Below are positions 1 through 7,523 of a stretch of 13,461 nucleotides of DNA, piece after piece. Made by a program: the position numbers and the translations under genes. How positions within the stretch are numbered: the first letter of the stretch is position 1; every line of letters starts with the position of its first letter. The stretch is from an uncultured Prevotellaceae bacterium (GTDB lineage Bacteria > Bacteroidota > Bacteroidia > Bacteroidales > Bacteroidaceae): the NCBI GenBank assembly GCA_905202115.1, contig CAJKQZ010000057.1:1-13461 (forward strand). Direction: 5' to 3'. The notes under the pieces were generated by a model. The model saw only the letters and a program-made list of their open reading frames with translations, was not told the origin of the DNA and searched no databases.

Positions 1-66
1 TATCTCCCTTGTATTTTCAATTTGCTGCGGGAAGTTTTTTACCGCACGAAAAAAAATATTTTTTTC
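1..66 (+). repeat. Long intergenic repeat, copy A (right part only)
   Basis: The first 66 bases match the right-hand part of the long repeat seen complete at 6283-6464 and, inverted, at 8257-8441. Shared blocks are TATCTCCCTTGTATTTTC, then TGCGGGAAGTTTTTTACCGC, then an A-run/T-run palindrome ending in TTTTTC. Similarity to the other copies stops after base 66, which sets the right boundary. The left half lies outside the window. This copy keeps the TGCGG/CCGCA hairpin perfectly paired. Confidence 0.85.
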
Positions 67-202
67 ACGGGAGGCCGATTTTATATAAAATCCTTCACGT
101 ATGATTTTGTGCAGACCTGTTTCTGTCTATACCGTATCTGCCTGGAAAAATGTTTGGAACGTTGCTTACCGCTTACGTGGCGGCGTTCGGTTTTACGGTG
201 TC

Positions 203-883
203 TTAGAAAAGAAAAAATCTTATGGCAAAGAAAATAACCGGCATGAACAGTGCGGGGATAAGGTTGAGAGTATGGCAGTCCTTGATGTTCAGCAAATTCA
301 GGCCGGAGCATACGATCAGTACGCCGCCCACGATAGAGATTTCGGCTATAAGGTCGTCGGATATTGCCGTGCTCGACATTTTGGCTATGAGGTAGAACGC
401 TCCCTGCCAGCAGAACAGTACAGGCGCCGCGAGTATCATGCCAATGCCGTATGTCGAGGCCAGTACAGCCGACGTCACGAGGTCGAGCATGGCGTTGGTA
501 TAAAGAAATGTGTTGTCGCCGAACAGCGCGCTCATTACAGGGCCTACCATCGACAATGTGCCTATGCAATAGAGCAGGCAACCTGTGGCCAGTCCTTCGG
601 AGAGATTCGAGCCGCCCAATTTCGACGTGGCTTTCTTGAATCTTCCGTCGAGGTTGAGCATTGTGCCTGTCAGTCCGCCTACTGCCAACGAGGCTATGAA
701 CAGCACAGGGTATTTGCTCTGGGGCATGTATTTGAGAGTGGCGTTCATGCCCAACGCCAGCGACGCCAGGCCGAGCGCGGTGAATAACGCATGGCGGTAC
801 TTCTCCTTTATTCCTCTGCGGGCAAGGCTGCCTACAACGCTGCCCACGGCTATGGCGCATACATTTGCTATCGTTCCTATCAT
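203..883 (-). CDS. DUF554 family (YqgA-like) integral membrane protein
   Basis: The 226-residue product is glycine-rich and almost wholly hydrophobic. About seven membrane segments can be seen, near residues 3-21, 33-50, 58-78, 97-119, 131-168 (long enough for two), 177-198 and 207-225. The N-terminal MIGTIANVCAIAVGSVVGSL and the later GLATGCLLYCIGTLSMVGPV are typical of the DUF554/YqgA family, a widespread inner-membrane family of unknown transport or other function. Length fits the family (about 230 residues). The start at 883 gives the conserved N-terminus; no Shine-Dalgarno is visible, as is usual in Bacteroidota. It is transcribed alone, divergent from the carboxyltransferase gene, with a likely -7 element about 105 bases upstream. 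I infer no substrate. Family assignment is from recognisable sequence, without a search. Confidence 0.85.
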   Translation of the reverse strand: MIGTIANVCAIAVGSVVGSLARRGIKEKYRHALFTALGLASLALGMNATLKYMPQSKYPVLFIASLAVGGLTGTMLNLDGRFKKATSKLGGSNLSEGLATGCLLYCIGTLSMVGPVMSALFGDNTFLYTNAMLDLVTSAVLASTYGIGMILAAPVLFCWQGAFYLIAKMSSTAISDDLIAEISIVGGVLIVCSGLNLLNIKDCHTLNLIPALFMPVIFFAIRFFLF

Positions 884-987
884 TTTTTATGTGTTTCGCA
901 TTTTTTTGTCTGAAGTGTATGTAAGAAGAGCGGCATGGTTATTGCTTTCTTTTTAATGTACAGTGACACACTCAGGTTATGGCGCAG

Positions 988-995
988 CAAAGATA
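988..995 (-). promoter_or_regulatory. Candidate -7 element for the DUF554 gene
   Basis: On the minus strand this reads TATCTTTG, matching the Bacteroidota sigma-ABfr -7 consensus TAnnTTTG. It lies 105 bases before the DUF554 start and reads toward it. No good -33 TTTG is present at 19-21 bases, so support is from the -7 alone. Confidence 0.5.
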
Positions 996-1001
996 CGGGT
1001 T

Positions 1002-1035
1002 TTTGTGTTCAAGTCGCAGAAAATGCGTAAATTTG
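1002..1035 (+). promoter_or_regulatory. Candidate promoter for the carboxyltransferase gene
   Basis: TTTG at 1002-1005 and TAAATTTG at 1028-1035 match the Bacteroidota -33 and -7 elements, with a 22-base gap (usual 19-21). Transcription would start near 1042, leaving a leader of roughly 100 bases before the start at 1146. The site sits back to back with the divergent -7 element of the DUF554 gene. Confidence 0.5.
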
Positions 1036-1145
1036 CACCCGGAAGTGCACCCTGTCCGCATGTATGTGCAACATTTCGGTATGCCGACTTGCGGGATATG
1101 GGGCCGAAAAACGTTAATCGATAATAAAAACGAAACATTAAGGAT

Positions 1146-2915
1146 ATGAAAAAGAAAATCCAGTTCAGTCTCTTGTATCGAGACATGTTTCAATCGTCGG
1201 GCAAGTATCAGCCGCGCAAAGATCAGCTTGAGCGCGTGGCTCCCGCGATTATAAGAATGGGATGCTTTGCGCGCGTTGAAACCAACGGCGGAGCCTTCGA
1301 GCAGGTGAACCTTCTTTATGGCGAGAACCCCAACCAGGCGGTGCGTGCCTTTACCAAACCGTTCAACGAAGTGGGCATCAAAACCCACATGCTCGACCGC
1401 GGACTAAACGCATTGCGAATGTTTCCTGTTCCGGCCGATGTGCGCAAACTCATGTACCATGTGAAGCATGCGCAGGGCGTCGACATACCGCGTATCTTCT
1501 GCGGCCTCAACGACGTTCGCAACATAATTCCGAGCATTCACTATGCGCTCGACGCTGGAATGACTCCCCAGGCTACGCTCTGCATTACGACTTCGCCCAT
1601 TCATACGGCGGAATATTACAGCGAGATTGCCGACAAACTCATAGCCGAGGGCGCACCCGAAATCTGCCTCAAAGACATGGCCGGAATAGGTCAGCCGGCA
1701 ATGCTCGGCCGCCTCGTTGCCATGATAAAGGCAAAACACCCCGAAATAATCATTCAGTATCACGGACATTCCGGCCCTGGTCTTTCTATGGCCTCGATTC
1801 TCGAAGTCTGCAGGGCGGGAGCCGACATTATCGACACGGCTGTCGAGCCGCTGTCGTGGGGAAAAATTCATCCCGACGTGATTTCGGTGCAAAGTATGCT
1901 GAAAAACGCCGGCTTCGACGTTCCCGAAATAAATATGGACGCTTACATGGAGGTGCGCTCGCTTACTCAGGAATTTATCGACGACTTCTTGGGATATTTC
2001 ATGAATCCGAGCAACAAACTCATGAGTTCTCTGCTTCTTGGCTGCGGACTTCCCGGTGGAATGATGGGTTCTATGATGTCAGATCTCAAAGGCGTGATGA
2101 GCGCAATCAATCATAACCGCGAAAGCAAGGGAGAAAAACCGTTCAGCGAGGACGAACTGCTGGTGCGCCTCTTCAACGAGGTGGCTTACGTTTGGCCGCG
2201 CGTGGGTTATCCCCCTCTCGTAACGCCGTTCAGCCAATATGTAAAGAATATCGCGCTTATGAATCTCCTTACCGAAAGTATGGGCAAGCCCCGCTATTCG
2301 ATGATGGACGACAGCATTTGGGGAATGATTCTCGGAAAGAGCGGAAAACTCCCTGGCGAGGTGGCTCCCGAGCTCAAGGAACTTGCAAAGGAAAAGGGAT
2401 ACGAGTTTACGACGGTCGACCCGCAGAGCAATTATCCCGACGACCTCGAGCGTTTCCGCAAGGAAATGAAAGAGAATGGCTGGGACGAGGGGCCCGACCA
2501 GGAAGAGCTCTTCGAATTCGCAATGCACGAGTCGCAATATCGCGACTATAAGAGCGGTGCGGCCAAGAAGCGCTTCCTCGAAGACCTGCAGAAGGCAAAA
2601 GACGCCAAGATAGGCGCGGGACTTACTGCAGAACAGATTTCGGAACTCAAACATGCCAAAGCCGACCCCGTGGTTGCGGGAGAAAGCGGACGCGTGCTCT
2701 GGGAAATCAAGGGCGAAGGCGAGGCGGCTCCGGCTATCGAGCCGTACATAGGCCGCAAGTACGCCGAAGGCGAAGTGTTCTGCTACATAGAGAATACTCA
2801 CGGGCAGATAAGCGAGGTTCCGGCCAATATGGGCGGCAAGCTCGTGGAGATTTGTGCAAAGCAGGGAAGCACTGTAAGTCGCGGCGACGTCATAGCGTAC
2901 ATCGACCGCCTGTAA
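1146..2915 (+). CDS. Pyruvate carboxylase subunit B / oxaloacetate decarboxylase alpha-like carboxyltransferase
   Basis: 589 residues. Residues 1-300 form the TIM-barrel carboxyltransferase domain shared by pyruvate carboxylase subunit B, oxaloacetate decarboxylase alpha and transcarboxylase 5S. The expected metal and active-site residues are present: R12-D13 (YRDMFQS), the lysine that is carbamylated in the family (K176 in LKDMAG), and H206/H208 (YHGHSG). VGYPPLVTPFSQ at 353-364 is the conserved post-barrel motif. Residues about 515-589 look like a biotinyl-type barrel sandwich (AEGEVFCYIE...GDVIAYI). However, the position of the biotinylated lysine is H552 (ENTH in place of EAMK), and there is no lysine nearby in that hairpin. 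The enzyme would move a carboxyl group between oxaloacetate/pyruvate and a carrier; without its own biotin it may need a separate carrier protein. No carrier or biotin carboxylase gene is adjacent. The start at 1146 has AAGGA just before it. Pyruvate carboxylation and oxaloacetate decarboxylation cannot be told apart from sequence. Confidence 0.85.
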   Translation: MKKKIQFSLLYRDMFQSSGKYQPRKDQLERVAPAIIRMGCFARVETNGGAFEQVNLLYGENPNQAVRAFTKPFNEVGIKTHMLDRGLNALRMFPVPADVRKLMYHVKHAQGVDIPRIFCGLNDVRNIIPSIHYALDAGMTPQATLCITTSPIHTAEYYSEIADKLIAEGAPEICLKDMAGIGQPAMLGRLVAMIKAKHPEIIIQYHGHSGPGLSMASILEVCRAGADIIDTAVEPLSWGKIHPDVISVQSMLKNAGFDVPEINMDAYMEVRSLTQEFIDDFLGYFMNPSNKLMSSLLLGCGLPGGMMGSMMSDLKGVMSAINHNRESKGEKPFSEDELLVRLFNEVAYVWPRVGYPPLVTPFSQYVKNIALMNLLTESMGKPRYSMMDDSIWGMILGKSGKLPGEVAPELKELAKEKGYEFTTVDPQSNYPDDLERFRKEMKENGWDEGPDQEELFEFAMHESQYRDYKSGAAKKRFLEDLQKAKDAKIGAGLTAEQISELKHAKADPVVAGESGRVLWEIKGEGEAAPAIEPYIGRKYAEGEVFCYIENTHGQISEVPANMGGKLVEICAKQGSTVSRGDVIAYIDRL

Positions 2916-2937
2916 AATACACGCATATTATAATAAG

Positions 2938-2985
2938 CAGCGGAAGAGACTCCTGAATAGGAGTGCTTTTCCGCTGTTTTGTTTT
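2938..2985 (+). terminator. Intrinsic terminator after the carboxyltransferase gene
   Basis: Stem CAGCGGAA...TTTCCGCTG encloses a second stem ACTCC/GGAGT, and is followed by TTTTGTTTT. It begins 22 bases after the stop codon. Confidence 0.85.
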
Positions 2986-3016
2986 GCAGCAGATTTGAGT
3001 TTTTGTTTCTTTCCCG

Positions 3017-3043
3017 CCTGACATTTTGTCAGGTCGTTTTTTT
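3017..3043 (+). terminator. Second terminator-like hairpin
   Basis: CCTGAC-ATTTT-GTCAGG is followed by TCG and seven T residues. It could back up the terminator 30 bases upstream. The inner TGACA...TGTCA also recurs at 3161-3174. Confidence 0.6.
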
Positions 3044-3064
3044 CATGTTGGCAAAAAGCGTCCG

Positions 3065-3131
3065 AAAAATTATCTCAGACATATTTTAAAATATCTCAGA
3101 GATAATTCAAAATATGTCTGAGATAATTTTT
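3065..3131 (-). repeat. Short palindromic repeat S1 (three 13-bp modules, 21-bp period)
   Basis: Two 23-base arms (3065-3087 and 3109-3131) are perfect inverted repeats around a 21-base centre. Modules are TATCTCAGACATA (3071-3083), TATCTCAGAGATA (3092-3104) and TATGTCTGAGATA (3113-3125), each separated by 8 bases (TTTTAAAA, ATTCAAAA). The reverse complement closely matches the copy at 10539-10605, hence the minus assignment relative to that copy. It lies between two convergent genes. Confidence 0.9.
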
Positions 3132-3132
3132 T

Positions 3133-3230
3133 CCACGTGCCGGCCGAAGGTTCGGGAACATGACAAAAATGTCATGTTCTGAAGAGTCCAATGCCGGTTC
3201 CGGCGTCATGGCCTTCGGAATGTGGCGTGG
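3133..3230. other. Nested inverted repeats resembling a three-way junction
   Basis: An outer stem CCACG (3133-3137) / CGTGG (3226-3230) and a second stem CCGAAGG (3144-3150) / CCTTCGG (3212-3218) enclose two hairpins. These are GAACATGAC/GTCATGTTC (3156-3164, 3171-3179, 9 bp perfect) and ATGCCG/CGGCGT with a GTTC loop near 3191-3206. No ORF or clear promoter accompanies it. It may be a structured RNA or the remnant of a repeat; neither is established. The rest of the 2986-3450 gap holds only further small hairpins. Confidence 0.4.
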
Positions 3231-3279
3231 GTATTTGCTGTCAGGTGACAGGAACGCGGCAACGGGAGAAAGATTTCGA

Positions 3280-3299
3280 AAAAAGCTTTCTTGCTTTTT
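3280..3299. terminator. Bidirectional terminator-like hairpin
   Basis: AAAAAGC-TTTCTT-GCTTTTT is a 7-bp stem with T-rich sequence on both strands. It could end a plus-strand transcript from the structured region to its left. Without a G+C-rich stem it is weak. Confidence 0.3.
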
Positions 3300-3413
3300 G
3301 GAATACGCCTATCGATTCCATTGAATTTCTACTGAATAAGAATAATTCATGAATCAGAAAGATTTACCTCCACTGAAATTTTACCGACCTGCTATTTTTC
3401 AGTCGTCGGGTTA

Positions 3414-3444
3414 TGAAAAATCCGTCGCTTGCGTGCGGCGGATT
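3414..3444 (-). terminator. parC: Intrinsic terminator of the topoisomerase A gene
   Basis: On the minus strand a 10-bp stem (arms 3435-3444 and 3419-3428, one G.U pair, 6-base loop) is followed by TTTTTCAT. It begins 7 bases after the stop codon at 3451. Confidence 0.8.
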
Positions 3445-3450
3445 ATGTTT

Positions 3451-6102
3451 TCAGAATAAAGTGGGCTCGTTTTCATTTACCGGCGCCTCGGGCTCGGAGA
3501 CATCCTGTTGCCCGTCGCCGGCTTCGTCGCTCTCGCCGGCAGGAGGTTCGGGCGAAGGAAGCAGTTCCACCGTATCGACTTCGAATACGGTTACGCGTTT
3601 TCCGCGCGCCTTGAAACTTTTTACACCAACGAACTGCTCAGCTTCGACAATCATTTCGCCGCGGAAAGCATCGGCACCGCCGAATACTACGCGGAAACGC
3701 GGTTCTGGTTCGGAAACGAGCGCAACGAGGCGCGTGGCCGGATTCTCGCCGAGATAGTTCTGCGGTTTCGTGACGCGCTCGAAATTGAAACGCTTCAAGT
3801 AGAGCTTTCCGCCCTGGTCGGCATCGAAAAGTACGGCTGTCCAGACGGCAGATTCGTTGAACTTCACGATTTTGAACACATTGGGCTCGTAATGGTTGTT
3901 GAGGTCGAAATCGGTAGTGTAGAAATTTCCGTCGGCAAGCACCACGAGAATCCTGTCGCCGCCCTGGAATTCTCCGAGATAGTTTCCGCGGCCGTCGATA
4001 TTCAGGCGGCCGATGTCGCGGTCGAACCAAACCTTGCAGCCTCCGAGCGTAGAGGCACCGTGGCTTTTGAGCGTTATGCGGTAAATGTCGTTTTTCGTGA
4101 GAAGATTGCCGCGGCTTTGGCGACCTTTTATCATAAGTTCGCCGAAATCGCGCTCGAATACGAGTTTCTTGAGCTTGGGATTGGGTTTGAGGGCAATTTT
4201 TATTACTTCGGCCTCGCCGTTGGCATTTGCGGTGAAATAGGAAACGCGACTTCCCGCCTTGCCCTGCGTGAGGTCGTACTCGCGGTCGTGCGTGACCGAT
4301 GTAACGTTGAAACGCTTGTAGAAATAGTTTCCTGTCTTGCCGTCGCGGTAAACGGCGTTGTATGTGGTGCGGCGGTCGTTCTTCTTGAACACCGCTATGT
4401 GTATAATCTCGGCCTTGCGTTTCTCTTTTACGGAACGTTCTGTCTCACCTACGAACACTTTTTCGGCAATGCGGGTGATTTTGTAAGTGCCGTCGCGATA
4501 AAAAAGTATCACGTCGTCGATGTCGGAACAGTTGTCTACGAACTCGTCGTGCTTGAGACCTGTGCCAATAAAGCCGTCAATGCGGTTTATGTAGAGTTTT
4601 TCGTTGGCTTCTACCACTTTCGTTGCCTCGATAGTGTCGAACGAGCGTATTTCGGTGCGGCGCGTATGTTCCTTGCCGTACTTTTCTTTTATTATATGGT
4701 ACCAGTTGCTCGTTACCTCCACCATATTGCGGAGATCGGCGTCTATTTTTTCTATTTCGGCCTTTGTGCGGGCTATCAGTTCGTCGGCCTTGTCTTTGTT
4801 GAACCTGAGAATGCGCGCCATTTTGATTTCCATGAGCCGCAGAATGTCGTCTTTCGTCACCTCGCGAAGAAACTGCGGGTAGAACGGCGTCAGGCGCTCG
4901 TCTATGTGCGCGCACGCGGCGTCCATGTCGGTAGCGTTCTCGAATCCCTTGTCCTTGTAAATGCGTTCCTCTATGAAAATCTTCTCGAGCGAGGCGTAAT
5001 GCAACGTTTCGAGCAGTTCGGCGCGGCGTATCTCGAGCTCGCGGCGCAACAGTTCCTTCGTGCGGTCTACGTTGTAGCGCAAAACATCGCTCACCGTGAG
5101 AAAGCGCGGTTTCTGTCCGTCGATAACGCAGCAGTTGGGCGAGATGCTCACTTCGCAGTCGGTGAAAGCGTAAAGCGCGTCGATTGTCTTGTCGCTGCTC
5201 GTGCCCGGTGCGAGATTTATAAGTATCTCTACCTGTGCCGCCGTAACGTCGACAACGCTTTTCACCTTTATTTTTCCCTTTTCAATGGCTTTGAGAATCG
5301 ATTCGATGAGCGTTGTGGTGGTTTTTCCGTAAGGAATTTCGGTTATGGCGAGCGTTTTCGAGTCTATCTTGTTGATTTTCGCCCTTACTTTCACGCTTCC
5401 GCCGCGCATTCCGTCGTTGTATCGCGACACGTCGATATATCCGCCGGTGGCAAAGTCGGGAAAAAGATGAAACTCCTCGCCGTGCAGATATTTGATGGCT
5501 GCGTCGCAAAGTTCGTCGAAATTGTGAGGTAGAATCTTCGACGAAAGTCCCACGGCAATGCCTTCCGCTCCCTGCGCCAGCAGCAGCGGGAACTTCACGG
5601 GCAGAGTTATCGGTTCGTTGTTGCGTCCGTCGTACGAAAGTTTCCATTCCGTGGTTTTGGGGTTGAAGAGCACGTCGAGCGCAAATTTGGAAAGCCGCGC
5701 CTCGATGTAACGCGGAGCGGCCGCGCGGTCGTCGGTTAGGATGTTTCCCCAGTTTCCCTGGCAGTCGATAAGCAAATCTTTCTGTCCGAGCTGCACAAGC
5801 GCGTCGCCTATCGAGGCATCGCCGTGCGGGTGGAACTGCATCGTGGCTCCCACTATGTTTGCCACCTTATTGTAGCGCCCGTCGTCCATGCGTTTCATGG
5901 AATGGAGAATGCGGCGCTGCACGGGTTTCAGTCCGTCGGAGATATGCGGCACGGCACGTTCGAGAATAACATAGCTGGCATAGTCGAGAAACCAGTTTTC
6001 GTACATTCCCGAAAGCTGGTGTCGCACATTTTCGTCGCCGAGGTTCCCGGGACGGTAGTCGGAGTGTTGTTCTCCGCCGTTTTCGTTGTTATTTTCAAAC
6101 AT
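3451..6102 (-). CDS. parC: DNA topoisomerase IV / gyrase subunit A
   Basis: The 883-residue type IIA topoisomerase breakage-reunion subunit cuts and rejoins DNA with its B-subunit partner, for decatenation and supercoil control. The winged-helix region has GLKPVQRRIL (57-66) and HPHGD (91-95). The catalytic pair is R131-Y132 in APRYIEARLS, where the tyrosine attacks DNA. A coiled-coil stretch lies near 430-490, and the second half shows beta-propeller-like repeats. No canonical GyrA box is seen, which favours ParC; GRQSRGNLL near 670-690 is the nearest thing. In the quinolone-determining region the usual serine is A96 and the usual acidic residue is D100. The tail (846-883) is acidic and proline-rich, ending EPTLF. 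It is longer than E. coli ParC (752) and near GyrA length. No parE is next to it: the gene is monocistronic, divergent from glpQ and convergent with the carboxyltransferase. Confidence 0.85.
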   Translation of the reverse strand: MFENNNENGGEQHSDYRPGNLGDENVRHQLSGMYENWFLDYASYVILERAVPHISDGLKPVQRRILHSMKRMDDGRYNKVANIVGATMQFHPHGDASIGDALVQLGQKDLLIDCQGNWGNILTDDRAAAPRYIEARLSKFALDVLFNPKTTEWKLSYDGRNNEPITLPVKFPLLLAQGAEGIAVGLSSKILPHNFDELCDAAIKYLHGEEFHLFPDFATGGYIDVSRYNDGMRGGSVKVRAKINKIDSKTLAITEIPYGKTTTTLIESILKAIEKGKIKVKSVVDVTAAQVEILINLAPGTSSDKTIDALYAFTDCEVSISPNCCVIDGQKPRFLTVSDVLRYNVDRTKELLRRELEIRRAELLETLHYASLEKIFIEERIYKDKGFENATDMDAACAHIDERLTPFYPQFLREVTKDDILRLMEIKMARILRFNKDKADELIARTKAEIEKIDADLRNMVEVTSNWYHIIKEKYGKEHTRRTEIRSFDTIEATKVVEANEKLYINRIDGFIGTGLKHDEFVDNCSDIDDVILFYRDGTYKITRIAEKVFVGETERSVKEKRKAEIIHIAVFKKNDRRTTYNAVYRDGKTGNYFYKRFNVTSVTHDREYDLTQGKAGSRVSYFTANANGEAEVIKIALKPNPKLKKLVFERDFGELMIKGRQSRGNLLTKNDIYRITLKSHGASTLGGCKVWFDRDIGRLNIDGRGNYLGEFQGGDRILVVLADGNFYTTDFDLNNHYEPNVFKIVKFNESAVWTAVLFDADQGGKLYLKRFNFERVTKPQNYLGENPATRLVALVSEPEPRFRVVFGGADAFRGEMIVEAEQFVGVKSFKARGKRVTVFEVDTVELLPSPEPPAGESDEAGDGQQDVSEPEAPVNENEPTLF

Positions 6103-6193
6103 AATGCTGTGATATTTTCATATTCCGGAACGAAAGCCGCGACCATGCGCCCTAATGCGTACCGGCATGCGGCAGAGTGCAGTGTTCCTTGCG

Positions 6194-6201
6194 CAAAGTT
6201 A
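6194..6201 (-). promoter_or_regulatory. Candidate -7 element for the topoisomerase A gene
   Basis: The minus strand reads TAACTTTG, matching TAnnTTTG, about 92 bases before the start. The surrounding TAACTTTGCGC is identical to that upstream of the carbamoyltransferase gene. No clear -33 element is seen. Confidence 0.55.
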
Positions 6202-6282
6202 ATAAAAAAGCCGTGAGTTTGATATAATAACGACTGTTTTCGGCAACAAAAAGCATGCCGGCGTGAAACCGGCGCCGCCTTG

Positions 6283-6464
6283 CCGTAGGAGTTTGCATAC
6301 AAAAACGGTCAGCGGTCAAGCACCTGAAAATCAGCAGGTGTATATGTGGTAAAAAATATGTCTGAGATAATTCAAAATATTTCAGACATATTTTGAATTA
6401 TGTGCCTTGTATTTTCAATTATCTGCGGGAAGTTTTTTACCGCATGAAAAAAATATTTTTTTCG
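6283..6464 (+). repeat. Long intergenic repeat, copy B (complete)
   Basis: This complete copy defines the family. From left to right it has CCGTAGG and ACAAAAACGGTCAGCGG, a CACCTG/CAGGTG hairpin near 6321-6340, and a module array. The modules start at 6357 (TATGTCTGAGATA), 6378 (TATTTCAGACATA), 6399 (TATGTGCCTTGTA, degenerate) and 6420 (TATCTGCGGGAAG, degenerate), exactly 21 bases apart. Next come a TGCGG/CCGCA hairpin and the perfect palindrome GAAAAAAATATTTTTTTC. It matches copies A, C and D. It lies between the divergent parC and glpQ genes, ending about 107 bases before glpQ. The remaining part of the gap (6103-6282) shows only the parC promoter and small G+C hairpins. Confidence 0.9.
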
Positions 6465-6491
6465 TAAAGGTGCGGTTCGGAAATTAAAGTG

Positions 6492-6499
6492 TATTTTTG
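6492..6499 (+). promoter_or_regulatory. Candidate -7 element for glpQ
   Basis: TATTTTTG fits TAnnTTTG and lies 71 bases before the glpQ start, just right of repeat copy B. No convincing -33 element is present. Confidence 0.4.
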
Positions 6500-6570
6500 A
6501 GAAAATTAGCAATGCCGGCTTTAATGCCGTGCATTTGCAGGCAGTAACAACGTAAAAAATATCATTCGCA

Positions 6571-7422
6571 ATGCAAATTATCGGGAAAATAATTCTTCTG
6601 TCGCTCTGCATGTCGGTTGCCGGAGCGGCCGAGACGCTTGCCCAGAATGCTCTGGAGCAGACGCATCTTCTTGTGGCCCACCGCGGAGGGCGCTACGAGG
6701 TGGACGAAAATACAATCGACGGTTTCAACAAGGCTTATTCCGCCGGATTGCGTGCTTACGAGACTGATTTCCGCATGACGAAAGACGGTGTGATAGTAAT
6801 CTCGCACGACGCATCGCAGAAACGCATGTTCAATGTTGACCGCACGGTAGAGTCGATGACTTTGGACGAGGTGCGTGCTTTGCGCACTGCCAAAGGCAAT
6901 CCAATGCCCACTGCCGAGGAGTTTTTCGCTCACCTTGCCGACAAGGACTACATGTACGTGGAGTGCGAAATTAAAACAAACTCCAAAGAGGCGTACTATA
7001 CCGATGAAATGTTGCGCGAATATTGCAGGAAGCTTTACGAAGCGGCCATGAAAAGCAAACCTGCGCATTCGGTTTACGTGTTCACGTCGTTCGACAAACG
7101 TCCGCTGCGCATAATACGCGAACTTTATCCCGACGCGCTCACCACTTTTATCACCGCCGAGCCTGTAAACCAGAAAAACATAATTGAAGCGATCGACGTG
7201 CAGGCAAATACCGTTGCCGGCAGCCTGAACGGCACGACCCGCAACGATGTTGTCCTTGCTCACAAGGCGAAACTTAACGTCAGCCTTTGGCAAACCGATT
7301 CGCCCGAGACGTGGCTGCGCTCGGCAATGCTCGGTGCAGACGTGAGCACCTGCGACGCGCCGGCGGAGACGCTCGAATGGATAAAAAAGAACTGCAAGTG
7401 GATAAAATATAAACTGGAATAG
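6571..7422 (+). CDS. glpQ: Secreted glycerophosphodiester phosphodiesterase
   Basis: The 283-residue GDPD-family enzyme hydrolyses glycerophosphodiesters (deacylated phospholipid head groups) to glycerol-3-phosphate and an alcohol. The TIM-barrel catalytic set is complete: H37-R38 (AHRGG), E46-N47-T48, E64 and D66 (YETDFRMTKDG), H79-D80 (ISHD), and the acidic/lysine strand E131-C-E133-I-K135. Residues about 1-24 form a signal peptide (charged start, hydrophobic IILLSLCMSVAGAA), and the absence of a lipobox predicts export to the periplasm. Length fits a compact GDPD of about 280 residues. The start at 6571 gives the signal peptide directly. The deformylase-like gene follows on the same strand after 101 bases, so co-transcription is possible. 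The pair is bracketed by inverted long repeats. Cofactor and exact substrate cannot be read from the sequence. Confidence 0.87.
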   Translation: MQIIGKIILLSLCMSVAGAAETLAQNALEQTHLLVAHRGGRYEVDENTIDGFNKAYSAGLRAYETDFRMTKDGVIVISHDASQKRMFNVDRTVESMTLDEVRALRTAKGNPMPTAEEFFAHLADKDYMYVECEIKTNSKEAYYTDEMLREYCRKLYEAAMKSKPAHSVYVFTSFDKRPLRIIRELYPDALTTFITAEPVNQKNIIEAIDVQANTVAGSLNGTTRNDVVLAHKAKLNVSLWQTDSPETWLRSAMLGADVSTCDAPAETLEWIKKNCKWIKYKLE

Positions 7423-7523
7423 AAACTGCAGCTGCCTTGCACGGCGCCTGGCAAAGGAAACTTTGCGGCCGGCGGGGCATGAGGAGGCTACGGCTCTCCG
7501 GTTTCGTCCGTTTTGAAAGGCTG

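Noticed and set aside
3065..3131. CRISPR array
   Set aside because: The 21-bp period has 13-bp palindromic units with near-identical 8-bp spacers and only three units; CRISPR repeats and spacers are longer and spacers are unique. No cas gene is present.
3508..5532. Long open frame of 674 codons on the plus strand
   Set aside because: It lies antisense to the topoisomerase gene, has no recognisable domains, and arises from the codon usage of the true gene.
6103..6282. tRNA or other standard RNA gene in the intergenic gaps
   Set aside because: No cloverleaf, T-arm GGTTCNANNCC or CCA-type end was found in any gap on either strand.
6372..6611. Small minus-strand frame of 79 codons across the parC-glpQ gap
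   Set aside because: It runs through repeat copy B and the glpQ promoter and start; composition is that of noncoding A+T-rich sequence.
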